Both the position numbers and the translations under genes were made by a program. A DNA stretch of 44,507 bases from an uncultured Duncaniella sp. (GTDB lineage Bacteria; Bacteroidota; Bacteroidia; Bacteroidales; Muribaculaceae). Shown here piece by piece: positions 7,848 through 16,895 of this stretch. The notes beneath the pieces were generated by a model that was given only the letters and a program-made list of their open reading frames with translations, ran no database searches and had not been told where the DNA came from. The DNA lies in NCBI GenBank assembly GCA_910586305.1, contig CAJUGS010000029.1:1-44507 (forward strand), given 5' to 3'. The stretch's first letter is position 1, and each line of letters starts with the position of its first letter.

Positions 7848-9269
7848 ATGAAAACTTATCATCTTGCTGTCGACCTCGGTGCAACGAGCGGACGCACTAT
7901 TCTTGCCTCATTTGACGGTGAAAAGGTTGATATGGAGGAACTCACACGTTTCAAATATCCCATGCTCCCGCTTGCCGGACACCTCTTTTGGAATCTTCCT
8001 TATCTGTATGCCGAGATAATCAATGCTCTCAAGGCTGCCGGTGAGAAATTGTCGGCTGCTGGAAACACTTTGTCGTCTATTGGTATCGATACATGGGGCT
8101 GTGATGTGGCCTATTTCTATGCCGACGGTACTATTGCCGGACTTCCATACTGCTACCGAGATCCGCACACTGCCGGTGCCGTAGAGGAGTTTGCAAAGAA
8201 AATGCCTAAGAGAGAGGTTTACGAGAAAACAGGAATTCAGTTTATGGATTTCAACACTCTCTTCCAGCTCGATACTCTCCGCCGTAATGGGGCTGATGTG
8301 CTCGATAGTTGCGACAAGATTCTATGGATGCCCGACGCGCTTGCCTATATGCTCACAGGCAACGCTGTGACAGAATATACTGTCGCTTCCACAGCCGAGA
8401 TGTTGAATCCGGCCACAGGCGATCTTGATACTGACATTCTTAAAGCTTTAGGCCTTGACCGCAGTAAGTTTGGTCCGATGGTACAGCCCGGAGCTGTCAT
8501 TGGTTCAATTACATCTCAAGTACAGGAGGCTACAGGTCTTGGTGCCGTTCCTGTTGTTGCCGTAGCAGGGCACGATACAGCCTCTGCTGTAATCGGAGTC
8601 CCCACTCCCGATGAGAATTATGCATATCTTAGCTGCGGCACATGGTCGTTGCTCGGAATAGAGTCTCCCCATGCCATCATAAACGATCGCAGCTATGAAC
8701 TCAATTTCACCAACGAGGGCGGTATAGACGGAGCTACCAGATTCCTTAAGAATATATGTGGACTCTGGATTTTCGAGCGTGTCCGTACTGAGATGGGATT
8801 GCAGGATGCCGATATTTCGGCTCTTGCAGCTTCGTGTCTTGATTCGGACTGCAATTCGATCATCAATCCCGACGATCCTTCGTTTGCCAATCCCAAGTCC
8901 ATGGTGGAGGCTATCAACGAATACTGTCGTGTACATGGTGAGGCAGTGCCTGTAACCACAGCCGATTATGTGCGCGTGGTCTACCGTAGTCTGGCTCATA
9001 GAGTTGGAGAGATGCTGGCACTTCTCAAGGAGATGGCCACAGCACCGATTAAGCGTCTTCATGTCATAGGTGGGGGTTCGCGCAACGTCCATCTCATGGA
9101 TATGCTTGCACAGGAGACAGGTCTTCCTGTGGTGGCCGGACCGGCAGAATGCACGGCTTTGGGCAATGTCCTCGTGCAGCTTCGCGCTTCCGGACGCGCT
9201 GAATCTCTGGCCGAGATGCGCCGTGTGGCTATAAATTCAACAGAAACAAAAACATTTACACCTAAATAA
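7848..9269 (+). CDS. rhaB: L-rhamnulose kinase
   Basis: This 473-residue FGGY-family sugar kinase phosphorylates L-rhamnulose at C1, the second step of L-rhamnose breakdown, in the cytoplasm. The N-terminal phosphate-binding segment is VDLGATSGRT (about 8-17). The mid-protein catalytic aspartate region is AVAGHDTASAVIG, and the C-terminal nucleotide-binding segment is HVIGGGSRN. Length and motifs fit RhaB rather than xylulose or glycerol kinases. It is the first gene of rhaB-rhaA-rhaT-rhaD, 13 bases before rhaA, under the promoter at 7760-7791. Confidence 0.95.
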   Translation: MKTYHLAVDLGATSGRTILASFDGEKVDMEELTRFKYPMLPLAGHLFWNLPYLYAEIINALKAAGEKLSAAGNTLSSIGIDTWGCDVAYFYADGTIAGLPYCYRDPHTAGAVEEFAKKMPKREVYEKTGIQFMDFNTLFQLDTLRRNGADVLDSCDKILWMPDALAYMLTGNAVTEYTVASTAEMLNPATGDLDTDILKALGLDRSKFGPMVQPGAVIGSITSQVQEATGLGAVPVVAVAGHDTASAVIGVPTPDENYAYLSCGTWSLLGIESPHAIINDRSYELNFTNEGGIDGATRFLKNICGLWIFERVRTEMGLQDADISALAASCLDSDCNSIINPDDPSFANPKSMVEAINEYCRVHGEAVPVTTADYVRVVYRSLAHRVGEMLALLKEMATAPIKRLHVIGGGSRNVHLMDMLAQETGLPVVAGPAECTALGNVLVQLRASGRAESLAEMRRVAINSTETKTFTPK

Positions 9270-9282
9270 CAATCTCACGATT

Positions 9283-10536
9283 ATGAAAGCAGAACAGATC
9301 AAACAGGCTTACGATATAGCCAAAGAACGCTATGCCGCCATCGGCGTAGACACTGATAAGGTTATTGACCTCATGCAGGATTTCCACCTCAGTATGCACT
9401 GCTGGCAGGCCGATGACGTTACTGGTTTCGAAATGCGCGAAGGCGGCCTCACCGGCGGTATCCAGGTCAATGGAAACTATCCCGGAAAAGCTCGCAACAT
9501 AGACGAACTGCGTGCGGATATCCTCTATGCCATGAGCCTTATCCCTGGTAAGCATCGCCTCAACCTCCATGAAATCTATGGCGATTTCGGTGGTAAGTTC
9601 GTTGATCGTGACCAGTGTTCGGTAGAGCATTTCCAGAGCTGGATTGACTGGGGTAAGGCCAACGACATCAAGCTTGACTTCAACTCTACATCGTTCTCTC
9701 ACTCAAAGAGCGGCGACCTCTCGCTTTCCAATCCCGACAAGGGAATCCGCGACTTCTGGATCGAGCATTCAAAGCGCTGCCGTGCCATTTCACAGGCTAT
9801 CGGCGAGGCTCAGCAAGATCCCTGTATCATGAACACATGGGTACATGATGGCAGCAAGGATATCACTGTCAACCGTCTCATGTATCGTGAGCTTCTCAAG
9901 GACTCTCTCGATCAGATTTTTGAGCACAAATATGACTGGATGAAGGATTGTGTGGAGTCCAAGGTGTTCGGTATCGGTCTTGAGAGCTACACTGTTGGTT
10001 CCAACGACTTCTACACATCATATGCTGCCAAGAACAATATGATGATCACTCTTGACACCGGTCACTTCCATCCCACTGAAAGTGTGGCCGACAAGGTGTC
10101 TGCAATGCTCCTCTTTGTTCCCGAACTCATGCTCCATGTATCACGTCCTATCCGCTGGGATTCTGACCACGTGACCATTATGGACGATCCCACCATGGAT
10201 CTTTTCAGCGAGATTGTACGTGCCGGTGCTCTCAACCGTGTTCACTATGGTCTTGATTACTTCGACGGCACTCTCAACCGCATCGGTGCTTACGTCATCG
10301 GTTCGCGTGCCGCACAGAAGTGTATGCTCCGCGCCCTTCTCGAACCCACTGAGACACTGCGCAAATATGAGCTGGAGGATAAGAGATTTCAGCGTCTCGG
10401 CTTGCTCGAAGAGTGCAAGAATCTTCCTTGGAACGCTGTCTATGATATGTTCTGCCTCAAGAACAACGTACCCGTAGGCGAGAGCTACATAGCTGCTGTG
10501 GAGGACTACGAAAAGAACGTCACTTCCAAGCGATAA
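9283..10536 (+). CDS. rhaA: L-rhamnose isomerase
   Basis: This 417-residue protein matches L-rhamnose isomerase along its full length, the family's usual size. It interconverts L-rhamnose and L-rhamnulose using two metal ions (Mn/Zn) in a TIM barrel. Recognisable stretches are MHCWQADDVTGFE near the N-terminus, WVHDGSKD in the middle, the metal-binding LDTGHFHPTE, and the RWDSDHV region. It is the second gene of the operon. Between it and rhaT lie 65 bases holding a GC-rich hairpin (10543-10588) that may protect the rhaBA message or reduce read-through. Confidence 0.96.
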   Translation: MKAEQIKQAYDIAKERYAAIGVDTDKVIDLMQDFHLSMHCWQADDVTGFEMREGGLTGGIQVNGNYPGKARNIDELRADILYAMSLIPGKHRLNLHEIYGDFGGKFVDRDQCSVEHFQSWIDWGKANDIKLDFNSTSFSHSKSGDLSLSNPDKGIRDFWIEHSKRCRAISQAIGEAQQDPCIMNTWVHDGSKDITVNRLMYRELLKDSLDQIFEHKYDWMKDCVESKVFGIGLESYTVGSNDFYTSYAAKNNMMITLDTGHFHPTESVADKVSAMLLFVPELMLHVSRPIRWDSDHVTIMDDPTMDLFSEIVRAGALNRVHYGLDYFDGTLNRIGAYVIGSRAAQKCMLRALLEPTETLRKYELEDKRFQRLGLLEECKNLPWNAVYDMFCLKNNVPVGESYIAAVEDYEKNVTSKR

Positions 10537-10542
10537 TAACCT

Positions 10543-10588
10543 GGCGCCGTGCCGGCAGTCTGTTCGCTGCAAGCTGCGACACGGCGTC
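10543..10588 (+). repeat. Intercistronic hairpin between rhaA and rhaT
   Basis: GGCGCCGTG (10543-10551) pairs with CACGGCGTC (10580-10588), eight of nine positions, around a 28-base loop. There is no T-run after it, so it is unlikely to be a full terminator. It starts seven bases after the rhaA stop and ends 14 bases before the rhaT start. RNA stabilisation or partial attenuation is possible. Confidence 0.5.
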
Positions 10589-10601
10589 ATTCATTTATGA
10601 T

Positions 10602-11636
10602 ATGGATATTTTAATAGGACTACTCATTATTGCCGTAGGAGCATTCTGCCAGTCAAGTTGCTATGTTCCCATCAACAAGATTAAATCGTGGAGTTGGGAA
10701 AGTTATTGGATTGTACAGGGTGTTTTCGCTTGGCTCATACTTCCGTTTCTCGGAGCGTTGCTGGCTGTCCCGACCGGACACTCTCTTTGTGAGCTTTTCA
10801 CCGCCGAACAATCGTTCAACATCTGGATGACTGTACTCTTCGGTGCGTTATGGGGTGTTGGCGGACTCACTTTCGGACTCTCCATGCGCTATCTTGGCGT
10901 TGCTCTCGGACAGTCTATCGCTCTCGGTACTTGCGCGGGGCTCGGCACCATTATGGGGCCTGTGCTGCTGAACATTTTCTTCCCTGAGAATGATCCTCTT
11001 TCGCAACTCACATTTTCTGTGATTCTCGGAGTCGTGGTCACTCTGGTCGGCATAGCCATAATAGGTGTGGCAGGCTCTATGAAAGCAGCTTCATTAAGCG
11101 AGGAGGAGAAAAAGGCCGCAGTGAAGGACTTTAACTTTCCCAAGGGTATCACTATCGCACTTCTTGCAGGATTTATGAGCGGATGTTTCAACGTCGGACT
11201 CGAATTCGGCAGTGGTATCAATTTTGGCGATCTCACCCCCGATATCTACAAGACCCTTCCTGCCACATTCCTGGTGACTCTCGGAGGTTTCGTGACAAAT
11301 GCTGTCTATTGCTTCTATCAGAATAGTAAGAACAATACATGGGGCGACTATGCCATGGGTTCCGTGTGGGGTAATAATGCAATTTTTTGCCTTCTTGCCG
11401 GTGCGCTATGGTACAGCCAGTTCTTCGGTCTGGCCCTTGGCAAAGGTTTTCTCACAGAGTCTCCCACGTTGATGACACTTTCGTTCTGCATTCTCATGGC
11501 TCTCAATGTAGTGTTCTCCAATGTATGGGGTATCATACTCAAGGAATGGAAGGGATGTTCTTCCAAGACGATAGCCGTACTTCTGGTAGGTATAATCGTG
11601 CTTGTCGTGTCATGTTTCCTCCCGCAATTAGTATAA
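10602..11636 (+). CDS. rhaT: L-rhamnose-proton symporter
   Basis: This 344-residue integral membrane protein has about ten hydrophobic segments, as expected for the RhaT family within the drug/metabolite transporter superfamily. It is presumed to bring L-rhamnose across the inner membrane with protons. The N-terminus (MDILIGLLIIAVGAFCQSSCYVPINKIKSWSWESYWI) and the central GFMSGCFNVGLEFG stretch are characteristic of RhaT. Its place between rhaA and rhaD supports the substrate. No outer-membrane SusCD-type importer for rhamnosides is in the window. Confidence 0.93.
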   Translation: MDILIGLLIIAVGAFCQSSCYVPINKIKSWSWESYWIVQGVFAWLILPFLGALLAVPTGHSLCELFTAEQSFNIWMTVLFGALWGVGGLTFGLSMRYLGVALGQSIALGTCAGLGTIMGPVLLNIFFPENDPLSQLTFSVILGVVVTLVGIAIIGVAGSMKAASLSEEEKKAAVKDFNFPKGITIALLAGFMSGCFNVGLEFGSGINFGDLTPDIYKTLPATFLVTLGGFVTNAVYCFYQNSKNNTWGDYAMGSVWGNNAIFCLLAGALWYSQFFGLALGKGFLTESPTLMTLSFCILMALNVVFSNVWGIILKEWKGCSSKTIAVLLVGIIVLVVSCFLPQLV

Positions 11637-11664
11637 TCATCACATAAAACCAATCTTGTATAAT

Positions 11665-12471
11665 ATGTCAATTCTTGATAATCGTCCCGGTCTTGCTCAC
11701 GAAGTAGAGCAGGTGGCCGAAGTGGCCGGATATCTCTGGCAGAAAGGATGGGCCGAGCGTAATGGTGGCAACATCACAGTCAATGTAACCGAACACGTTG
11801 ATGATGCTATCCGTGCGATGCCCGCTATCAGCGAGCCACGTCCCATCGGTTTCACTCTTCCTAATCTCAAAGGATGCTATTTCTACTGCAAGGGTACCAA
11901 CAAGCGTATGCGTGATCTCGCCCGCTGGCCTATGGAAAACGGATCGGTAATTCGCATACTCGATGACTGTGCTCACTATGAGATTATAGCCGACAATCCT
12001 GTGGCTCCCACATCCGAGCTTCCGTCACACCTTGCTGTCCACAATTATCTCATAGGCAAGGGCAGCAACTACAAAGCCTCTGTTCACACCCATCCCATCG
12101 AGCTCGTGGCAATGTCACACTGCAAAAAGTATCTTGAGAAGGATGTGGCTACACGTCTGTTGTGGAGCATGATTCCCGAGACAAAGGCGTTCTGCCCACG
12201 TGGGCTCGGCATCATTCCCTACAAGCTCCCAAGTTCAAACGATCTTGCTGAGGCAACAATCAAGGAGCTTGGCGACTACGATGTGACTCTCTGGGAGAAG
12301 CACGGAGTGTTTGCTGTAGATACTGATGTCATGGCTGCTTTCGACCAGATTGACGTGCTCAATAAGTCGGCTCTCATCTACATTCAGGCTAAGAATATGG
12401 GATTTGAACCTGATGGTATGTCTGACGAGCAGATGCGTGAGATGACCGTGGCCTTCAACCTTCCGAAATAA
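11665..12471 (+). CDS. rhaD: Rhamnulose-1-phosphate aldolase
   Basis: This 268-residue class II (zinc) aldolase splits L-rhamnulose 1-phosphate into dihydroxyacetone phosphate and L-lactaldehyde. The zinc ligands are visible as the two histidines of SVHTHPIE and the third in LWEKHGVFA. The catalytic glutamate fits TSELPSH. The ATG at 11665 is taken rather than a TTG nine bases earlier. It is the last gene of the operon. A lactaldehyde reductase gene and the AraC-type regulator often found with Bacteroides rha genes are absent here, so lactaldehyde must be handled by genes elsewhere. A strong shared terminator follows. Confidence 0.95.
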   Translation: MSILDNRPGLAHEVEQVAEVAGYLWQKGWAERNGGNITVNVTEHVDDAIRAMPAISEPRPIGFTLPNLKGCYFYCKGTNKRMRDLARWPMENGSVIRILDDCAHYEIIADNPVAPTSELPSHLAVHNYLIGKGSNYKASVHTHPIELVAMSHCKKYLEKDVATRLLWSMIPETKAFCPRGLGIIPYKLPSSNDLAEATIKELGDYDVTLWEKHGVFAVDTDVMAAFDQIDVLNKSALIYIQAKNMGFEPDGMSDEQMREMTVAFNLPK

Positions 12472-12489
12472 TCTGATTTAATAAATCGG

Positions 12490-12547
12490 GAAAATACTTC
12501 CACCCCCTCTGCCTGTCAATAGAAGCAGAGGGGGTGGAATCTTTTTA
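12490..12547. terminator. Shared terminator of the rha and RND operons
   Basis: A perfect 15-bp GC-rich stem (12498-12512 with 12525-12539) and a 12-base loop. On the plus strand it is followed by TCTTTTTAT; on the minus strand by GTATTTTCCC. It sits between two converging operons and ends both. Confidence 0.85.
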
Positions 12548-15500
12548 TAATTCTGTGTTCGAGCTTGGATTCTTGCTATTGTCGGTGGCGACTCGGTCTG
12601 CGGAAGAGAAGAGTTTTGAAAGATACTTTTCATTAAAGTTTCGAAGAATCTCCCAGAATCCCGGCACAAACAGTGTCCCGACAATGCCGTTTACGGCCAT
12701 ACCGAATACTACTGCCGAGCCTAATGCTACGCGTGAAGCAGCACCGGCACCTGTGGCAAAAAGCATGGGCATCACTCCAAACACAAAGGCAATTGCTGTC
12801 ATCATTATTGGTCGGAAGCGAATGTTTCCGGCATTCTGTGCGGACTGTCTGACGGGAAGTCCGGTCTTACGGAAGTCGATGGCATACTCTACAATAAGAA
12901 TTGCGTTTTTTGCCGATAGTCCGAGAAGCAGTATGATACCGATCTGTGTATAGATTGATATGGATTGATTCATAAATATACAGCCTATCACAGTGCCGAG
13001 AATGGCTGTAGGCATGGATATAATAACTGCCAAAGGTGCTGTCCAGCTTTCATATTGTGCTGCCAGGACAAGGAGTGTGATTATTACGGCAAAAAGCAAT
13101 ACTGTTGTGATAGTAGTCCCGGCCTCGGTCTCCTGATATGCTTCGCCTGTCCAAGCATATGAGAATTTGTCGCCGACGGCTTCCTGTAGCAACTCTTTCA
13201 TAGCTTCGATACCATCTTCCGACGATACATTTCTGGCCGGAGTACCGGTGATTTGTGCGGTTGTATACATATTGTAGCGGCTCACCGAAGATTGTCCTGA
13301 AGAAGACACGACCTTGGCGAACGAGGAGAACGGTACCATCTCTCCCGAACTGTTGCGTACTGTCAGCGATGGTATGCCGTCAATGCTCGAACGCGTATTT
13401 TCGTTGGCGCTAATGTTGACCTGGTAGGTCCTTCCGAATTTCACGAAGTCATTCACGTAGCTTCCACCCATGAACTGAGACAGCGTGGAGTAGATATCCT
13501 CAAGCTCCAGACCCAGAAGTTTTGCCCTGTCTCGATCTACTTTTACCGCATATTGCGGTACGGCACCTTGATACTGTGATGTTATCTGTGCCAGTCGGTC
13601 GTCTTTTTCTCCGAGCTCCCTCATGCTGTTGACCGCCTCGGCAATGGCTTCGGCTCCAAGGTTGTTGATATCGAGGATCTGCATGGTGGCACCCGAAGTC
13701 ATTCCAAGGCCGGGGATAGCTGGAGGATTGATGGAGAATATTATAGGTTCTTGATAAGAGGCGGCTATATTGTTCACTCTGTCAATCACAGAATTAACAT
13801 CCTTCCCTTTGCCTTGTCGTTCTTTCCATGGCTTTAGCACTACGAAAAGCGAACCCACATTGCCTCCTGAGCCACCTCCCATCATGGATTGTCCCGATAT
13901 AGCAATTGTATTGGCCACCTCCGGTATTTTCAATATACTGTCGGAAAGCGAGGTGACTATTTTGTCTGTGCGGTCAAGCGATGCACCAGTGGGAAGTTGT
14001 ACCGAGGTCATGAAAAAGCCCTGGTCCTCTTCCGGGATATAACTTGACGGCCACTTCATGAATCCCCAGAATGCCAGAAGACACAGAGTGAGATAAATGC
14101 CTATAGCCACATATGGTCGGCGTAGCAGAGTGCCTATCCATGCTGTATATTTGTCCTCGGTTGCACTCCAGGCCTTGTTGAACCATCGGTATATGAAAAA
14201 CTTACTTTCTCCTCTTGACTTTTTGCGTAGGAACAGAGCGCACATTGCCGGTGTGAATGTTAGTGCGTTAAAGCCCGAGAAGGCCACTGATGTAGCTATG
14301 GTCAGCGCAAATTGTTTGTAAAGTGAACCTGTGATTCCGGAGATAAATGCTGTGGGGATGAATACCGAAAGCAGCACAAGTACTTCGCCAATAATCGGGC
14401 CTTGCAGCTCGTTCATGGCTTTTTCCGCGCTTTGGCGCGGAGTCAGTTTCCCTTCTTGTACAAGTCGGGCGCAGTCTTCGACCACCACGATCGCATCGTC
14501 GACAACAATCGCAATGGCCAGCACGAGTCCGAAGAGGGTGAGTGTGTTCAAGGAGAAGCCAAGCAGCTTCATCACGGCAAATGTCGCTATGAGTGAGACT
14601 GGTATGGCTATCATGGGTATAATGACAGCACGCCAGCTTTGCAGAAAGATGAGTATGACTATCATTACGATAAGTGTTGTCTCGACAAATGTGACAAGAA
14701 CTTCGTCAATCGAGGCTGTTACGAAATCCGTTGTGTCCAATATCACACGGTAGGTTACTCCTTCGGGAAAATAATTGGAAAGTTCTTCCATTTTGTCTTT
14801 CACAGCCTTTGCCACTTCGAGTGCGTTGGCTCCGGGAAGTTGTTGGATTCCTATGAGACCTGCTCCGTGTCCCGACACGTGGGCTATTCCAGAATAGTTC
14901 TCACTGCCGAGTTCAATGCGGGCCACATCCTTGAGATGGAGTATGCTTCCGTCCGGATTCGAGCGGAGTACTATGTTGCCAAATTCCTCGGCCGTCTGTA
15001 GTTGTCCCTTTGCTGTGAGTGTGTACTGCATCTGCACGTCCTCTTTAACAGGAGGAGTTCCCACACTTCCGGCCGAAACCTCGAGATTCTGTGAGCGAAT
15101 CATTTCTGTCACATCCGAGACTGTGAGTCCCCGGATGTGCATCTTGTCAGGGTCGAGCCATATGCGCATTGAATACTCTCCTGCGCCAAATGCTCCTGCG
15201 CCACCCACGCCATTGATACGTGAGAGTTCGTCTATGATGTTGAGTTTGGCATAGTTTGTCAGATACAGTGCCGAGTAGCTGTCGCTGTCACCTTCAATGG
15301 CTATGAAAAGAATGATGTTGGAAGATTCAGAAGTCACAGACACTCCTTGCTCTTTCACAGCCGTAGGGAGTTGGCTTTCTGCCAGTGATATGCGGTTTTG
15401 GACCTTTACGGCTGCCTCGTCAAGATCTGTCCCGTTCTCGAATGTCACTGTCAGACTGTATTGTCCGTCTCCTGAGTTGGAACTCATATACATCATCCCT

Positions 15501-15721
15501 TCCACTCCGTTCACCTGTTCCTCGATGGGTTCTGCCACAGTCTTTGCCACTGTCTCGGCATCTGCTCCCGGATAGGAGGCTGATACCATGACGGTGGGAG
15601 GTGTGATATCGGGATACTGGGCCACCGGGAGAGTTTTGACCGTCACAAGTCCCACCAGCACCATTATTATGGCGAGTACAGTGGCAAAAATAGGGCGGTC
15701 GATGAAGAATTTTGATAGCAT
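12545..15721 (-). CDS. RND efflux pump inner-membrane transporter, HAE1 family
   Basis: This 1058-residue protein is a full-length AcrB/MexB-type hydrophobe/amphiphile efflux transporter. It has twelve transmembrane segments in two repeats, each with a large periplasmic porter and docking region. The N-terminus MLSKFFIDRPIFATVLAIIMVLVG is typical. The proton-relay aspartate pair is visible in transmembrane segment 4 as VDDAIVVVED. It exchanges protons for export of antibiotics, bile acids or detergents through a tripartite complex with the two proteins encoded upstream. It is the third and last gene of the operon, 24 bases after the adaptor gene. The actual substrate cannot be told from sequence. 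Confidence 0.95.
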   Translation of the reverse strand: MLSKFFIDRPIFATVLAIIMVLVGLVTVKTLPVAQYPDITPPTVMVSASYPGADAETVAKTVAEPIEEQVNGVEGMMYMSSNSGDGQYSLTVTFENGTDLDEAAVKVQNRISLAESQLPTAVKEQGVSVTSESSNIILFIAIEGDSDSYSALYLTNYAKLNIIDELSRINGVGGAGAFGAGEYSMRIWLDPDKMHIRGLTVSDVTEMIRSQNLEVSAGSVGTPPVKEDVQMQYTLTAKGQLQTAEEFGNIVLRSNPDGSILHLKDVARIELGSENYSGIAHVSGHGAGLIGIQQLPGANALEVAKAVKDKMEELSNYFPEGVTYRVILDTTDFVTASIDEVLVTFVETTLIVMIVILIFLQSWRAVIIPMIAIPVSLIATFAVMKLLGFSLNTLTLFGLVLAIAIVVDDAIVVVEDCARLVQEGKLTPRQSAEKAMNELQGPIIGEVLVLLSVFIPTAFISGITGSLYKQFALTIATSVAFSGFNALTFTPAMCALFLRKKSRGESKFFIYRWFNKAWSATEDKYTAWIGTLLRRPYVAIGIYLTLCLLAFWGFMKWPSSYIPEEDQGFFMTSVQLPTGASLDRTDKIVTSLSDSILKIPEVANTIAISGQSMMGGGSGGNVGSLFVVLKPWKERQGKGKDVNSVIDRVNNIAASYQEPIIFSINPPAIPGLGMTSGATMQILDINNLGAEAIAEAVNSMRELGEKDDRLAQITSQYQGAVPQYAVKVDRDRAKLLGLELEDIYSTLSQFMGGSYVNDFVKFGRTYQVNISANENTRSSIDGIPSLTVRNSSGEMVPFSSFAKVVSSSGQSSVSRYNMYTTAQITGTPARNVSSEDGIEAMKELLQEAVGDKFSYAWTGEAYQETEAGTTITTVLLFAVIITLLVLAAQYESWTAPLAVIISMPTAILGTVIGCIFMNQSISIYTQIGIILLLGLSAKNAILIVEYAIDFRKTGLPVRQSAQNAGNIRFRPIMMTAIAFVFGVMPMLFATGAGAASRVALGSAVVFGMAVNGIVGTLFVPGFWEILRNFNEKYLSKLFSSADRVATDNSKNPSSNTEL

Positions 15722-15745
15722 GACGTATAGGATTAATTGGAGTCG

Positions 15746-16870
15746 TTATCGGATGGTGTCGGGCTTAACGGTCATTCCCTCTCTGACTTTGAGCATGGCG
15801 CTGGTGATATAGCGAGTGCCTGGAGCTATACCGTTGCTTATTACTCGGAGTGAATCCTGGTAAAGTTCTCCGAGAGTTACAGATGTGTGGACTACGCGGT
15901 TGGAGTCATTGAGAGTATAGATGTATTTACCGAGCTGGTCGCTGCATATTGATGCGTCCTTGACCAATATGGCGTTCTTGAGTGTCCCGTATGGAAAGTT
16001 GACTTTCACATACATTCCCTGTCGCAACTCATCATATGGATTCTCTATATTGCAGGTAACTCTCATTGTCCCTGTTCCTTCGTTGAGCGAAGGGGCCAGA
16101 TATGTAATTTTGGCTGTATATGTATGTGGTAGTGGTTCGGCAAACGATACTGCCACATTGTCAAAATCGAGCGAGTCGCGTTTCTCGCGTGAGTTGAGTA
16201 TGTCGAGATACCGTTCATCCTCAATGGCAAACTGTGCCATCATTGTTGAATTATCGTATATTGTTGTCACTTTGACAGGTGTTCCCTCGCCGTCGATATA
16301 TGAGCCTGTATTGAAGATTCCTGATGCTATCCTTCCGGATATCGGGGCAACAATGCTGCAGTATCCAAGCATTCTGTTGGCTTCTTCGAGCGCAGCCTGA
16401 GCGTTTTTTACCGATGCTTCCGCCTGGTTCATACTGCTCTCTGCCTGGTTTGCTTCCATTTTGCTCACGGCATCGCTCTCAAGGGCCTTTTTCACAGCAG
16501 CGTAATGGTCTACGGCATATTCATAGGCACTCTTTGCTGTGGCGAGTGCGGCTTGAGCCTGTGTTACTTTGTTGCGATAGGCCGACGGATCTATGGTATA
16601 GAGCACTTCCCCTTTTTTCACCATGGTGCCTTTGGTGAAGTTCTGATTGACTACCTGGCCACTAACCTTGCACATCACGTCAATCTCGCTTATTGCGAGC
16701 AGGTTGCCAGGATAGGACTTGGCAAGTACGATGTCCTTTACTTCAGGAAGAGACACCGATACTGTCTCGGGGGTGGACGGCAGTCTGTCTGTCTCTTTTT
16801 GTCTGCGGCATGAGCAAAGAGGTAGTGTGAGGCTTGCGATAAGCCCTGAGATAAGGACTGACTTGTTCAT
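15746..16870 (-). CDS. RND efflux periplasmic adaptor lipoprotein
   Basis: This 374-residue membrane-fusion protein is of the AcrA/MexA type. It has a lipoprotein signal (lipidation at Cys19 or Cys21 in LPLCSCRRQ), a barrel-sandwich or lipoyl-like domain, a long alpha-helical hairpin (about 95-170, Ala/Gln/Glu-rich), then beta-barrel and membrane-proximal domains. It bridges the RND transporter and the outer-membrane channel. It is the middle gene of the operon, with 25 bases to the outer-membrane factor and 24 to the transporter. Confidence 0.93.
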   Translation of the reverse strand: MNKSVLISGLIASLTLPLCSCRRQKETDRLPSTPETVSVSLPEVKDIVLAKSYPGNLLAISEIDVMCKVSGQVVNQNFTKGTMVKKGEVLYTIDPSAYRNKVTQAQAALATAKSAYEYAVDHYAAVKKALESDAVSKMEANQAESSMNQAEASVKNAQAALEEANRMLGYCSIVAPISGRIASGIFNTGSYIDGEGTPVKVTTIYDNSTMMAQFAIEDERYLDILNSREKRDSLDFDNVAVSFAEPLPHTYTAKITYLAPSLNEGTGTMRVTCNIENPYDELRQGMYVKVNFPYGTLKNAILVKDASICSDQLGKYIYTLNDSNRVVHTSVTLGELYQDSLRVISNGIAPGTRYITSAMLKVREGMTVKPDTIR

Positions 16871-16895
16871 TTTTTGATGGGTATTGAGGTGGTTT

